Assembly (NCBI RefSeq): GCF_000969605.1 | Contig: NZ_JZUE01000009.1 | Location: forward strand, 124,001 to 188,000 | Direction of reading: 5' to 3' | DNA from: Aquincola tertiaricarbonis | GTDB taxonomy: Bacteria; Pseudomonadota; Gammaproteobacteria; Burkholderiales; Burkholderiaceae_C | Length of the DNA stretch: 64,000 bases | Shown: in pieces, positions 21,903 to 30,257 of the stretch | How positions within the stretch are numbered: the stretch's first letter is position 1 | Layout: each line of letters starts with the position of its first letter | Notes under the pieces: generated by a model | What the model was told of the DNA's origin: nothing | The model's input: only the letters and a program-made list of their open reading frames with translations | Databases searched by the model: none | Translations under genes and position numbers: made by a program

Positions 21903-23747
21903 GTGACCGACCTTCTTCCCAGCCCCCTGTTGCGCCGCCTGGCCCGGCCTGCCATCGCCGCCCTGTTCACGCTGCTCGCGGGGTGCGCGACGTTGCCCCC
22001 TGCCGAGCCATTCAAGCTGCGCATCGTCCACATCAACGACCACCATGCGAACCTCGAGCCGCAGCGCGGCTTCGACCTCACGGTGGAGGGCCTGCCCACG
22101 CGGGTGGAACTCGGCGGCATGCCGCGCGTGGTGTCCGCGATGCGGCAGCTGGACGACGGCCGGCCGCTGCTGAAGATCCATGCCGGCGACGCGCTCACCG
22201 GCACGCTGTTCCATACGGTGTTCGGCGTCGCGGCCGATGCGCAGGTGATGAACCTCGGCTGCTTCGACACGTTCACGCTCGGCAACCATGAGTTCGACGA
22301 AGGCGATGCGGCGCTGCGCCGCTTCCTCGACGCCTTGCGCGCCGACGGCCGCTGCGGCACGGCGGTGCTGTCGGCCAACGTGCGGCCGGCAGCCGGCACG
22401 CCGCTGGCGCCCGGGGGCGGGCCGGCCTTGGTGCAGCCATACGTGGTGCGCTCCGTTGGCGGCGTGCGCGTGGGCATCGTCGGGCTGACGATCAAGGGCA
22501 AGACGCTCGCTTCGTCGCAGCCGCTGCCCAGCACCGTCTTCCTGGAAGAAGTGGACGCCGCGGCCGATGCCGTGGCGGCGCTGCGTGCGCAGGGTGTGCG
22601 CCACATCGTGCTGGCAACGCACCTCGGCCTGCAGAACGACCTGGCGCTGGTGCGCCGGCTGCCGGAGGTCGACGTGGTGGTGGGCGGCGACTCGCACACG
22701 CTGCTGGCCTCACCGGGCCTGGCCGAGTCCGGCCTGAAGCCCGCCGGTCCCTATCCGCTGCAGGCCACCAACGCCGACGGCGCGCCGGTGTGCGTGGTGC
22801 AGGCGTGGGAATACGCCAAGGCGGTCGGCGCGCTGGACGTCACCTTCGACGCCACGGGCCGCGTCACCGCCTGCGGTGGCCGCCTGGTGCTGCCGATCGG
22901 CGAGACCGTGCAGCGGCAGGACGCGGCCGGCCGCTGGGCCGCCCTGCCGGCGCCCGAGGCCCGCGCGGTGCGCGAAGTCCTGGCCCGCTCACCCGAATGG
23001 CAGGTGTTGCCGCCCGACCCGGCCGCCGAGGCCGTGGTGGCCGGCTACGCCCGGCAGCTGGGGGAACGCCTGCGCGAGCGGCTCGGCGAGGCGCCGGCTG
23101 GCCTGTGCCACGAGCGGGTGCCGGGCGGCACGCCCAGCTCGGGCTGCGGGCCGCAGGGCAGCGACACCGCCCAGGTGGTGGCCCAGGCCTTCCTGCAGGC
23201 GTCGCGCCGCGCGCACTTCGCGCTGCAGAACGCCGGTGGCGTGCGCACGTCCATCCCGCAGGGCACGATCAGCTACGACACCGCCTACCGCGTGCTGCCT
23301 TTCGCCAACACGCTGGTGGAGATGGAACTCACCGGCGCGGAAGTGGCTGCCATGCTGGAAGACGCGGTGTCCTTCCACCGCGACCCGGTCAACGGCGTTC
23401 GCGGCTCCGACGGCTCGCATCCCTACGCCGCCGGGCTGCGCTGGTCGCTCGACCTGAACCAGCCGCGCGGCCGCCGCTTCACCGCGCTGGAAGTGCGCGA
23501 CCGGGCCACCGGACGCTGGCTGCCGCTGCAGCCCGAAGGCCGCTACGTGGTGATGACCAACGACTACATCGCCGGCGGCAAGGACGGCTATGCCACGCTG
23601 GGCCGGGTGCATGCCGACCCCACGCGCTGGGTGGACACGGGCCTGTACTACACCCAGACCTTCGTCGACTTCATCCGCGCCCACGGCGCGCTGCGGCCGG
23701 TGCCGCCCGACGAGTATTCGCACCGCCTACCGCCCTCCGCCCGCTGA
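21903..23747 (+). CDS. 5'-nucleotidase/UshA-like metallophosphoesterase lipoprotein
   Basis: 614-residue bimetallic phosphoesterase of the UshA/5'-nucleotidase family. GTG at 21903 is chosen because it places a lipobox (LLAG-Cys) about 25 residues in, predicting a periplasm-facing lipoprotein. Metal motifs are seen in order: HINDHHANLEP, KIHAGDALTG, LGNHEFDEG, VLATHLG and VVVGGDSHTLL. The C-terminal substrate domain carries QNAGGVRTSIPQGTISY and the YVVMTNDYIAGGKDGY strand. It likely dephosphorylates external nucleotides to nucleosides. It is divergent from the porin and close to the nucleosidase/NUP/TonB genes. Confidence 0.9.
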   Translation: MTDLLPSPLLRRLARPAIAALFTLLAGCATLPPAEPFKLRIVHINDHHANLEPQRGFDLTVEGLPTRVELGGMPRVVSAMRQLDDGRPLLKIHAGDALTGTLFHTVFGVAADAQVMNLGCFDTFTLGNHEFDEGDAALRRFLDALRADGRCGTAVLSANVRPAAGTPLAPGGGPALVQPYVVRSVGGVRVGIVGLTIKGKTLASSQPLPSTVFLEEVDAAADAVAALRAQGVRHIVLATHLGLQNDLALVRRLPEVDVVVGGDSHTLLASPGLAESGLKPAGPYPLQATNADGAPVCVVQAWEYAKAVGALDVTFDATGRVTACGGRLVLPIGETVQRQDAAGRWAALPAPEARAVREVLARSPEWQVLPPDPAAEAVVAGYARQLGERLRERLGEAPAGLCHERVPGGTPSSGCGPQGSDTAQVVAQAFLQASRRAHFALQNAGGVRTSIPQGTISYDTAYRVLPFANTLVEMELTGAEVAAMLEDAVSFHRDPVNGVRGSDGSHPYAAGLRWSLDLNQPRGRRFTALEVRDRATGRWLPLQPEGRYVVMTNDYIAGGKDGYATLGRVHADPTRWVDTGLYYTQTFVDFIRAHGALRPVPPDEYSHRLPPSAR

Positions 23748-23823
23748 GGCAGGGGCCGGCGGGTATGCTCCCCCGTTGCGTGCGGCGTACCGCTGCACCG
23801 CGCCTGAACGCTGCTTGCATCCC

Positions 23824-25719
23824 ATGGCCCTGCTGTCCCTCTCCAATGCCCACCTCGCGTTCGGCCACGTCCCGCTGCTCGATGGCGCGGGCTTCTCGCT
23901 CGAAGCCGGCGAGCGCGTGGCCCTCATCGGCCGCAACGGCGCCGGCAAGTCCTCGCTGCTGAAGGTGCTGGCCGGCACCGAGAAGCTGGACGACGGCCTG
24001 CTGCAGGCGCAGCAGAACGTGCGCCGCTTCTATGTGCCGCAGGAGCCCGACTTCCCGGCCGGCGCCACCGTGTTCGACGTGGTGAGCGAAGGCGTGGCCG
24101 AGGCCAAGGCCCTGCGCGCGCGCTATGAAGCGCATGAGCCCGGCGACGACCTGGACGCCATCCAGACCCGCATCGAGGCACTCGACGGCTGGAACTGGGA
24201 ACGCCGGGTGGACGAGACGCTGCAGCGCCTGCACCTGGACCCCACGGCCGTGGTGGATGCGCTGTCCGGCGGCACCAAGAAGCGCGTGGCGCTGGCGCAG
24301 GCCTTAGCCGCGCACCCCGACGTGCTGCTGCTGGACGAGCCCACCAACCACCTGGACCTGGACGCCATCGTCTGGCTGCAGACGCTGCTCAACGAGTGGA
24401 CGGGCGCGCTGCTGCTCATCTCGCACGACCGCGCCTTCATCGACGCCGTGGCCACCCGCATCGTGGAGCTGGACCGCGGCACGCTGCGCAGCTACCCCGG
24501 CCACTTCACCGCCTACGAGGCCACCAAGGCCCGCGAGCTGGAGGACGAGGCGCTGGCCAACGCCCGGGCCGACAAGCTGCTGGCCCAGGAAGAGGTGTGG
24601 GTGCGCAAGGGCGTGGAAGCGCGCCGCACCCGTAGCGTGGGCCGCGTGCAGCGGCTGCAGGCGCTGCGCGAGCAGCGTGCGCGCCGCCGCGATTCGCTGG
24701 GCCAGGTGCGGCTGGAAGTGGACTCGGGCGCGCCCAGCGGCAAGATCGTGGCCGAGCTGCGCGACGTGAGCCAGCGCTTCGGCGACCGCACGCTGATCGA
24801 CCATTTCAGCGCCACCATCCTGCGTGGCGACAAGGTGGGCCTGGTCGGCCCCAACGGCAGCGGCAAGACCACGCTGCTCAAGCTCATCCTGGGCGAGCTG
24901 GAGCCCACGCAGGGCACGGTGCGCCGCGGCAGCAACCTGCAGGTGGCCTACTTCGACCAGATGCGCGCCGGCCTCAACCTGGACGCCACGCTGGTGGACA
25001 CCATCAGCCCGGGCAGTGAATGGGTGGAAATCGGCGGTCAGCGCAAACACGTCAAGAGCTACCTGACCGACTTCCTGTTCTCGCCCGAGCGCGCCAACAG
25101 CCCGGTGCGCACGCTGTCGGGTGGTGAACGCAACCGGGTGCAGCTGGCCCGGCTGTTCGCGCTGCCGGCCAACGTGCTGGTGCTGGACGAGCCCACCAAC
25201 GACCTCGACATCGACACGCTGGAGCTGCTGGAAGAACTGCTGCAGAGCTACAGCGGCACTGTGTTCCTGGTGAGCCACGACCGGCGTTTCGTCGACAACG
25301 TGGTCACCAGCACCATCGCCTGGGAGGGCGACGCCCAGCCCGGCCTGTGGCGCGAATACGAAGGCGGCATCGAGGACTGGCTGCAGCAGCGCGACCGCTC
25401 GCGCGCCGTGGTGGCGGCTGCGGCTGCCGCGGCCCCGGCATCAGCGCCATCGCCCGCGGCCGGCGGCACCGCGGCCGCCAAGCCGGCCGCGGCCACGCGC
25501 AAGCTCAGCTACAAGGAACAGCGCGAGCTGGACGCGCTGCCCGCAAAGATCGAGGCGCTGGAGACCGAGCAGAAGAAGCTCGGCGAGCAGCTGGCCGACC
25601 CCGACATTTACACCCGCGAAACCCACCAGAAGGTGGCCGAGCTGCAGGCGCGCTACGCCGCCATCGACGACGAGCTGCTGTCGGCACTGGAGCGCTGGGA
25701 GCAGCTGGGCGCGCGCTGA
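23824..25719 (+). CDS. uup: ABC-F family ATPase, Uup-like
   Basis: 631-residue soluble twin-ABC protein without membrane helices. Domain 1 has Walker A GRNGAGKSS, signature LSGGTKKRVALA and DEPTNHLD; domain 2 has GPNGSGKTT, LSGGERNRVQLA and DEPTNDLD. A charged linker (about residues 230-300) separates them. The C-terminal region is an Ala/Pro-rich stretch followed by a coiled-coil domain (SYKEQRELDALPAKIEALE), which is characteristic of Uup, a ribosome/DNA-associated ABC-F protein whose loss raises transposon excision in E. coli. The ATG at 23824 fits the alignment. A thioesterase gene follows after 6 bp. Confidence 0.9.
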   Translation: MALLSLSNAHLAFGHVPLLDGAGFSLEAGERVALIGRNGAGKSSLLKVLAGTEKLDDGLLQAQQNVRRFYVPQEPDFPAGATVFDVVSEGVAEAKALRARYEAHEPGDDLDAIQTRIEALDGWNWERRVDETLQRLHLDPTAVVDALSGGTKKRVALAQALAAHPDVLLLDEPTNHLDLDAIVWLQTLLNEWTGALLLISHDRAFIDAVATRIVELDRGTLRSYPGHFTAYEATKARELEDEALANARADKLLAQEEVWVRKGVEARRTRSVGRVQRLQALREQRARRRDSLGQVRLEVDSGAPSGKIVAELRDVSQRFGDRTLIDHFSATILRGDKVGLVGPNGSGKTTLLKLILGELEPTQGTVRRGSNLQVAYFDQMRAGLNLDATLVDTISPGSEWVEIGGQRKHVKSYLTDFLFSPERANSPVRTLSGGERNRVQLARLFALPANVLVLDEPTNDLDIDTLELLEELLQSYSGTVFLVSHDRRFVDNVVTSTIAWEGDAQPGLWREYEGGIEDWLQQRDRSRAVVAAAAAAAPASAPSPAAGGTAAAKPAAATRKLSYKEQRELDALPAKIEALETEQKKLGEQLADPDIYTRETHQKVAELQARYAAIDDELLSALERWEQLGAR

Positions 25720-25725
25720 GCCGGC

Positions 25726-26142
25726 ATGATCGGGGGCATGAGCAGTTCCTTTCCCCCCGACACGCTATTCGGCCTGAGCATCCCGCTGGCCACCACCTTC
25801 GGCCTGCAGGGCGAAGCCGTGGGCGACGACCAGGCCCGTGTGCGCCTGCCCTTCAACCCTGCCTATGCCAACAGCCGCGGCGACGTGCATGGCGGCGCCC
25901 TGTCGGTGCTGTTCGACTGCGGCCTGGCCGCCGCGGTGCGCTCGCATGCGCCGGTGCAGTTCGGCGTGGCCACCATCGACCTGAGCATCCACTTCGTGGC
26001 CGCCGCCCGCGGCGACGTGGTGTGCACCGCCCGCTGCGAACGCCGTGGCCGCTCGATCAGCTTCGCCCGCGGCGAGGCGCACGACGCCGAAGGCACCCTG
26101 GTCGCGCTGGCCACCGGCAGCTTCAAGCTGATGGAGCGCTGA
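25726..26142 (+). CDS. PaaI-type hotdog thioesterase
   Basis: 138-residue single hotdog-fold protein of the PaaI/YdiI acyl-CoA thioesterase group. The motif NSRGDVHGGALSVLFDCGLAAAV contains the conserved Asn/His-Gly-Gly and helix Asp of the family, and the second half (ATIDLSIHFVAAARGDVVCTA ... RRGRSISFARGEAHD) forms the strands. Either ATG 25726 or ATG 25738 could be the start; the first has a GAG five to six bases upstream. It is probably co-transcribed with uup. The acyl substrate is unknown. Confidence 0.82.
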   Translation: MIGGMSSSFPPDTLFGLSIPLATTFGLQGEAVGDDQARVRLPFNPAYANSRGDVHGGALSVLFDCGLAAAVRSHAPVQFGVATIDLSIHFVAAARGDVVCTARCERRGRSISFARGEAHDAEGTLVALATGSFKLMER

Positions 26143-26175
26143 AGACCGCGCAACCCGGCTGGCGGCGGCTCCGTC

Positions 26176-26907
26176 CTATCGACCGCCTGTTGCCGCGGGA
26201 TGGGTGCGGCTGACGATCAGGCCCGCCTGCAGGTACAGGCCGTTGAGCAGCCGCGCCGCGCGCACGCGGTCGAAGCCGGGCCACTCGGCCAGGTCGCGCA
26301 GGTTGATCGACTGTCGCTGCAGCCGCTGCACCGCCGCCAGCAGCGTGCCGCTCAGGCCGAGGTTGCGAAGGTCGGTGCCGGGTGAAATGCGGTAGGCCGC
26401 CTGGCCGGCGATCTCGGGCAGCAGCTCGTCGCGCGCGCCGCGCATCGCCATGTCCCAGGTGAGCTGCGGCAAGGGGTGGTACAGGTGGGTGTCGCCCACC
26501 AGCGAGGCCTGCGCATCGCCCGGCGGCCGCAGCACCGCGGGTTCCACATGCATCACCCGCAGGTCGGACAGCCGCCCGCCCAGCAGTTCCTCCAGCGGCA
26601 CCGGGCAGTGCGCCAGCTGCTGCGCGGGAAACACCGTCAACGGCAGCACCTTGTCGCCGCTTTGCAGGTGCACCGCCAGCGCATGGCCATGGCGCAGGCT
26701 GGCGGCGATGACCACCAGCACGTCGGCCGGCTGGCCGCTCTGTTCCACCCGCTGCAGGTCCATCATCAGCGACGGGCTGAGCGAGGCCAGGAATCCGGGC
26801 ACGCCTTCGCTGCGCTCGGTGAGCACGAGCTCATCGAGGTACCGCTGGAAGTCACTCACCCGCATGAGGTCGGGTGTGCCAAAGGGCAGGGTGGATTCGA
26901 AATTCAC
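26176..26907 (-). CDS. Conserved hypothetical protein with C-terminal winged-helix-like segment
   Basis: 243-residue soluble protein of no family I can name with confidence. It begins MNFESTLPFGTPDLMRVSDF with no signal peptide or membrane segment. The last roughly 60 residues (INLRDLAEWPGFDRVRAARLLNGLYLQAGLIVSR) resemble the small winged-helix repeats at the ends of DUF4388-type regulatory proteins, suggesting a role in signalling or protein interaction. It stands alone between the convergent thioesterase gene and the MocR gene on the same strand. Codon use matches its neighbours. Confidence 0.7.
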   Translation of the reverse strand: MNFESTLPFGTPDLMRVSDFQRYLDELVLTERSEGVPGFLASLSPSLMMDLQRVEQSGQPADVLVVIAASLRHGHALAVHLQSGDKVLPLTVFPAQQLAHCPVPLEELLGGRLSDLRVMHVEPAVLRPPGDAQASLVGDTHLYHPLPQLTWDMAMRGARDELLPEIAGQAAYRISPGTDLRNLGLSGTLLAAVQRLQRQSINLRDLAEWPGFDRVRAARLLNGLYLQAGLIVSRTHPAATGGR

Positions 26908-26996
26908 GTTGGGTGCCGCGCCGGAAAAGGGGGCATACGCCCGCCCATGTTAAGCGCTGCAACCGCCGGTCCGGCCGGCGTTTCGCCGCGCAGGCT

Positions 26997-28424
26997 CTAC
27001 AGGCTCCGTCGCACCTCGCCCAGCGTTTGCCACAGCGCCGCGTTCTGCGCGGTGGCGAAGTTCACCCGCATCAGCGTGGTGGGCCGTGGCGTGGCATGGA
27101 ACAGCGTGCCCGGCGCCAGCAGCCAGCCGCGGTCGAGCATGGCTTCGGTCAGGCGCTCGGTGTCCACCTGCGTGTCCACCCATCCGAACAGGCCCTGCGG
27201 CGGCGCGGCGAAGTGGAAGCCCGCTTCCTGCGCCAGCCGCTGCGTGCGCATGCGCGCGGCCTCCAGCCGGGCGGTCACCCGCTCCGCATGGCGGCGCAGC
27301 GAGCCCTGCTCCAGCGTGACGGCCAGCGCGCGCTCGGGCGCGGTGGGCGTGCTGAGCATGCCCAGCAGCCGGGTGTCGATCAGCCGCTCCGTCAGCGCCG
27401 GCGCGGCGGCGATGCAGCCCACGCGCCAATTGGGCGTGAGGATCTTGGAGAAGCCGGTGAGGTAGACGCTGCGCTGCAGGTTGTCCAGCGCCGACAGGCG
27501 CGGCGCATGCACCGGGGCCATGTAGGCATAGGTGTCGTCCTCCACGATGGTGAAGTCGAAGGCCTCGGCCAGCTTCAGCACCTGGTGTGCGGCGGCCAGC
27601 GACAGCATGGCGCCGGTGGGGTTGTGCAGCACCGAGACCGTGATGTACAGGCGCGGCCGGTGCGCCTGGGCCAGCGCACGCATCACCTCCAGGTCGGGGC
27701 CCTGCGCGCCGCGCGGCACCGGCAGCACCCGCAGGCCGAGGCGGGCGAGGCGCGCGAATTCGATCGGCCAGCCGGGCTCGTCCACCAGCACCGCATCGCC
27801 GGGCTGGGTGAGGGTGCGCGACACCACGTCCAGCGCCTGGGTGGCGCCCATGGTGGTGAGCAGCTGCGCGGGGGTGGCGGCGATGCCGATGTCGGCCAGC
27901 CGCTGGACGAAGGCGGTGCGGAAGCGCAGGTCGCCGGCCGGCTCGCCATAGCGCAGCGCGCTGTCGTCGTCCGCCATCGCGCGGCGCATGGCACCGTTGA
28001 GCAGCGGCAGGTCCAGCCAGTCCGGCGGCAGCGTGCCCATGCCGGGGCCGGGCGTGCCCACGCCGTGGAACATGCCGCGGATCATCGCCGCCGCGTCGGT
28101 GGGGCGGATGCGCGGCGCGCTGCCGGTGGCCGCGGGGGGCCTCTGTGCCGGCCGCCGCAGCGATTGCGGACCGCGCACGAAGAAACCGCGCTGCGGGCGC
28201 GCCTCCACCAGGCCCTGCGCCGCCAGCTGGTCGTAGGCGGCCACCACGGTGCTGGGGCTCACCGTGTGGCGGCGTGCGCATTCGCGCACCGAGGGCAGGC
28301 GCGCGCCGGGTGCCAGCAGCTGCTGCTCGATGCGCTCGGCATAGCGGGCGGCCAGCTGGGCGGCCAGCGTGGCCTCGCCGTCGCGGGAGAGGGCGGTGGA
28401 AGGCAGGGGCGTAGCGGCATTCAT
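26997..28424 (-). CDS. MocR-type GntR/aminotransferase transcriptional regulator
   Basis: 475-residue MocR regulator. Residues 20-90 form a GntR winged helix (LAPGARLPSVRECARRHTVSPSTVVAAYDQL), followed by a linker and a fold-type-I aminotransferase domain (about 130-470) with the PLP-lysine motif TGFSKIL and the Asp of TIVEDDTYAYM. MocR proteins sense PLP with amino-acid or vitamin-B6 ligands. It diverges from an operon for an exporter, a racemase and an aminotransferase, with a 133-bp spacer carrying three copies of an 8-mer, so it probably controls that operon and possibly itself. Confidence 0.9.
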   Translation of the reverse strand: MNAATPLPSTALSRDGEATLAAQLAARYAERIEQQLLAPGARLPSVRECARRHTVSPSTVVAAYDQLAAQGLVEARPQRGFFVRGPQSLRRPAQRPPAATGSAPRIRPTDAAAMIRGMFHGVGTPGPGMGTLPPDWLDLPLLNGAMRRAMADDDSALRYGEPAGDLRFRTAFVQRLADIGIAATPAQLLTTMGATQALDVVSRTLTQPGDAVLVDEPGWPIEFARLARLGLRVLPVPRGAQGPDLEVMRALAQAHRPRLYITVSVLHNPTGAMLSLAAAHQVLKLAEAFDFTIVEDDTYAYMAPVHAPRLSALDNLQRSVYLTGFSKILTPNWRVGCIAAAPALTERLIDTRLLGMLSTPTAPERALAVTLEQGSLRRHAERVTARLEAARMRTQRLAQEAGFHFAAPPQGLFGWVDTQVDTERLTEAMLDRGWLLAPGTLFHATPRPTTLMRVNFATAQNAALWQTLGEVRRSL

Positions 28425-28444
28425 GGGCAGGTGGTGCGCTGTAG

Positions 28445-28510
28445 CTGTGCTGGCAGTGGCAGCAGCACAGATCAGGCTGCAGTGTGCCGAAGTGTACTGA
28501 TACTGTGCTG
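28445..28510. promoter_or_regulatory. Repeated 8-mer, candidate MocR operator
   Basis: CTGTGCTG occurs at 28445-28452 and 28503-28510, and its exact complement CAGCACAG at 28463-28470, making an inverted pair with a 10-bp spacer plus a distal direct copy. All lie between the divergent MocR and EamA genes. MocR factors typically bind such mixed direct/inverted repeats. The right copy lies 48 bp upstream of the EamA start codon. Confidence 0.45.
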
Positions 28511-28557
28511 GTGCTGGGCCCTAGACTGGGCAGCCGACCTCCTGTGAGAGAGACGCC

Positions 28558-29535
28558 ATGAGCACCGCGCTGCCGATCCTGCCCCGCCCGACCCCGATCA
28601 CCGGCGCCGCGGCCACCCGGGCGGCCCGCCGCGGCTGGTGGCTGGGCCTGGCCGGCGTGCTGATGTTCGCGCTCAGCATCCCGATGACGCGCCTGGCCGG
28701 CGGCGATGCCGCACAGCCGCAGCTGCCGCCGGATTTCGTGGCCATCGGTCGCGCAGCGGTGGCCGGCCTGCTGTCGGTGCTGTACCTGGCCGCCACCGGC
28801 GCGCCACGCCCGCGCGGCGCACAGTGGAGCCTGCTGGCCGTCAGCGCGGCCGGGGTGGTGTTCGGCTTCCCGTGGTTCAGCGGCTTCGCCGTGCGCCATG
28901 TGGAGGCCATCCACGCCTCGGTGATCAACGGCTTCCTGCCCCTGGCCACCGCGGTGGTGGGTGCGCTGTGGCTGCGCCAGCGGCCGGCGCCGGCCTTCTG
29001 GCTGTGCGCGTTGCTGGGCTGCGGCCTAGTGCTGGCCTTCGCGGTGGTGCAGGGCGGCGGCCGGCTACAGGCGGCCGACGGGCTGCTGCTGGCCGCGGTG
29101 GCCAGCGGCGCGGTGGGCTACGTGGGCGGCGCCCGGCTGGCGGCGCAGGGCATGCGCGGCGAGCACGTCATCTGCTGGATGCTGGTGCTGTGCCTGCCGC
29201 TCACGCTGCCCTGGGCGCTGGCCATCGGCCTGCGCCATCCGGAAGCCCTGGCCGCGGCCCGGCCTGCGGCATGGGGCGGCTTCGCCTATGTGTCGCTGGT
29301 GTCGATGTGGCTGGGCTTCTTCGCCTGGTACCGCGGGCTGGCGCTGGGTGGCACGCTGCGCGTGAGCCAGGTACAACTGGTGCAGCCCTTCGCCTCGATG
29401 CTGGTGGCGGTACCGCTGCTGGGAGAGCGGCTGGACGGCGTCACCGTGCTGTTCGCGCTGGCGGTGATCGCCACCGTGCTGGTGGGCAAGCGCGTGCCCG
29501 TGGCCCCTTCCACTTCACCGGAGCCTTCGCGATGA
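28558..29535 (+). CDS. EamA/DMT-superfamily transporter
   Basis: 325-residue inner-membrane protein with about ten hydrophobic helices in two EamA repeats (roughly residues 25-160 and 165-315). This superfamily includes many metabolite and amino-acid exporters. The ATG at 28558 is preceded by GAGAGAGACGCC. It is the first gene of a six-gene run on the plus strand divergent from the MocR regulator; the next gene starts within its stop codon (ATGA). By context an amino acid or a related amine is the likely substrate. Confidence 0.88.
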   Translation: MSTALPILPRPTPITGAAATRAARRGWWLGLAGVLMFALSIPMTRLAGGDAAQPQLPPDFVAIGRAAVAGLLSVLYLAATGAPRPRGAQWSLLAVSAAGVVFGFPWFSGFAVRHVEAIHASVINGFLPLATAVVGALWLRQRPAPAFWLCALLGCGLVLAFAVVQGGGRLQAADGLLLAAVASGAVGYVGGARLAAQGMRGEHVICWMLVLCLPLTLPWALAIGLRHPEALAAARPAAWGGFAYVSLVSMWLGFFAWYRGLALGGTLRVSQVQLVQPFASMLVAVPLLGERLDGVTVLFALAVIATVLVGKRVPVAPSTSPEPSR

Positions 29536-30257
29536 GAACCCTCGGCCTGCTCGGCGGCATGAGCTGGGAATCCACTGCCGTCTACTACCGCCTGCTCAAC
29601 CAGGGCGTGGCCCGCCGGCTGGGCGGCCTGCACAGCGCGCCGCTGCGCATCGCCAGCGTCGATTTCGCGCCGGTGGCGCAGTGGCAGTCCGACGGCCAGT
29701 GGGCCGCCGCGGCGCAGCACCTGGGCGCACTGGGCTCGGGCCTGTGGCGCGCCGGTGCGCAGGGCCTGGTGCTGGCCACCAACACCATGCACAAGGTGGC
29801 CGATGCCATCGAGGCCGCGGCTGGCCTGCCGCTGCTGCACATCGCCGATGCGACCGGCACCGCCATCCGCGCGGCCGGCCTCACCCAGGTGGGCCTGCTG
29901 GGCACCCGCTTCACGATGGAGGACGACTCCATCCTGATCGACCGCCTGCGCCAGCGCAGCGGCGTGGAGGTGCTGGTGCCGCCGGCCGCCGACCGCGCCA
30001 AGGTGCATGCCACCATCTACGATGAGCTGTGTCGCGGTGTCGTCAGCGATGCCTCGCGGCAGGTGTTCCTCGGCGTGATCGATCGCCTGGCCGCGCGCGG
30101 TGCGCAGGGCGTCATCCTCGGCTGCACCGAGATCTCGCTGCTGCTCGACCCCGAGAAGCATCCGTTTCCCCTGTTCGACAGCACCGGGCTGCATGCCGCC
30201 GCGGCCGTTGGCTGGTTGCTGGAAGAACCGTCCCACCCTGAACGAAAGCCCTCATGA
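29532..30257 (+). CDS. YgeA-type broad-specificity amino-acid racemase
   Basis: 241-residue aspartate/glutamate racemase-superfamily protein, PLP-independent. It opens MRTLGLLGGMSWESTAVYYR and has the two active-site positions: the first cysteine is replaced by Thr in ATNTMHKVAD, while the second is kept in LGCTEISLL. The same Thr/Cys pair is characteristic of E. coli YgeA (RacX), a broad-specificity racemase. The start overlaps the EamA stop and its own stop overlaps the next start (ATGA), so translation is coupled across three genes. A glutamate-specific role (murI) is unlikely given the Thr. Confidence 0.88.
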   Translation: MRTLGLLGGMSWESTAVYYRLLNQGVARRLGGLHSAPLRIASVDFAPVAQWQSDGQWAAAAQHLGALGSGLWRAGAQGLVLATNTMHKVADAIEAAAGLPLLHIADATGTAIRAAGLTQVGLLGTRFTMEDDSILIDRLRQRSGVEVLVPPAADRAKVHATIYDELCRGVVSDASRQVFLGVIDRLAARGAQGVILGCTEISLLLDPEKHPFPLFDSTGLHAAAAVGWLLEEPSHPERKPS

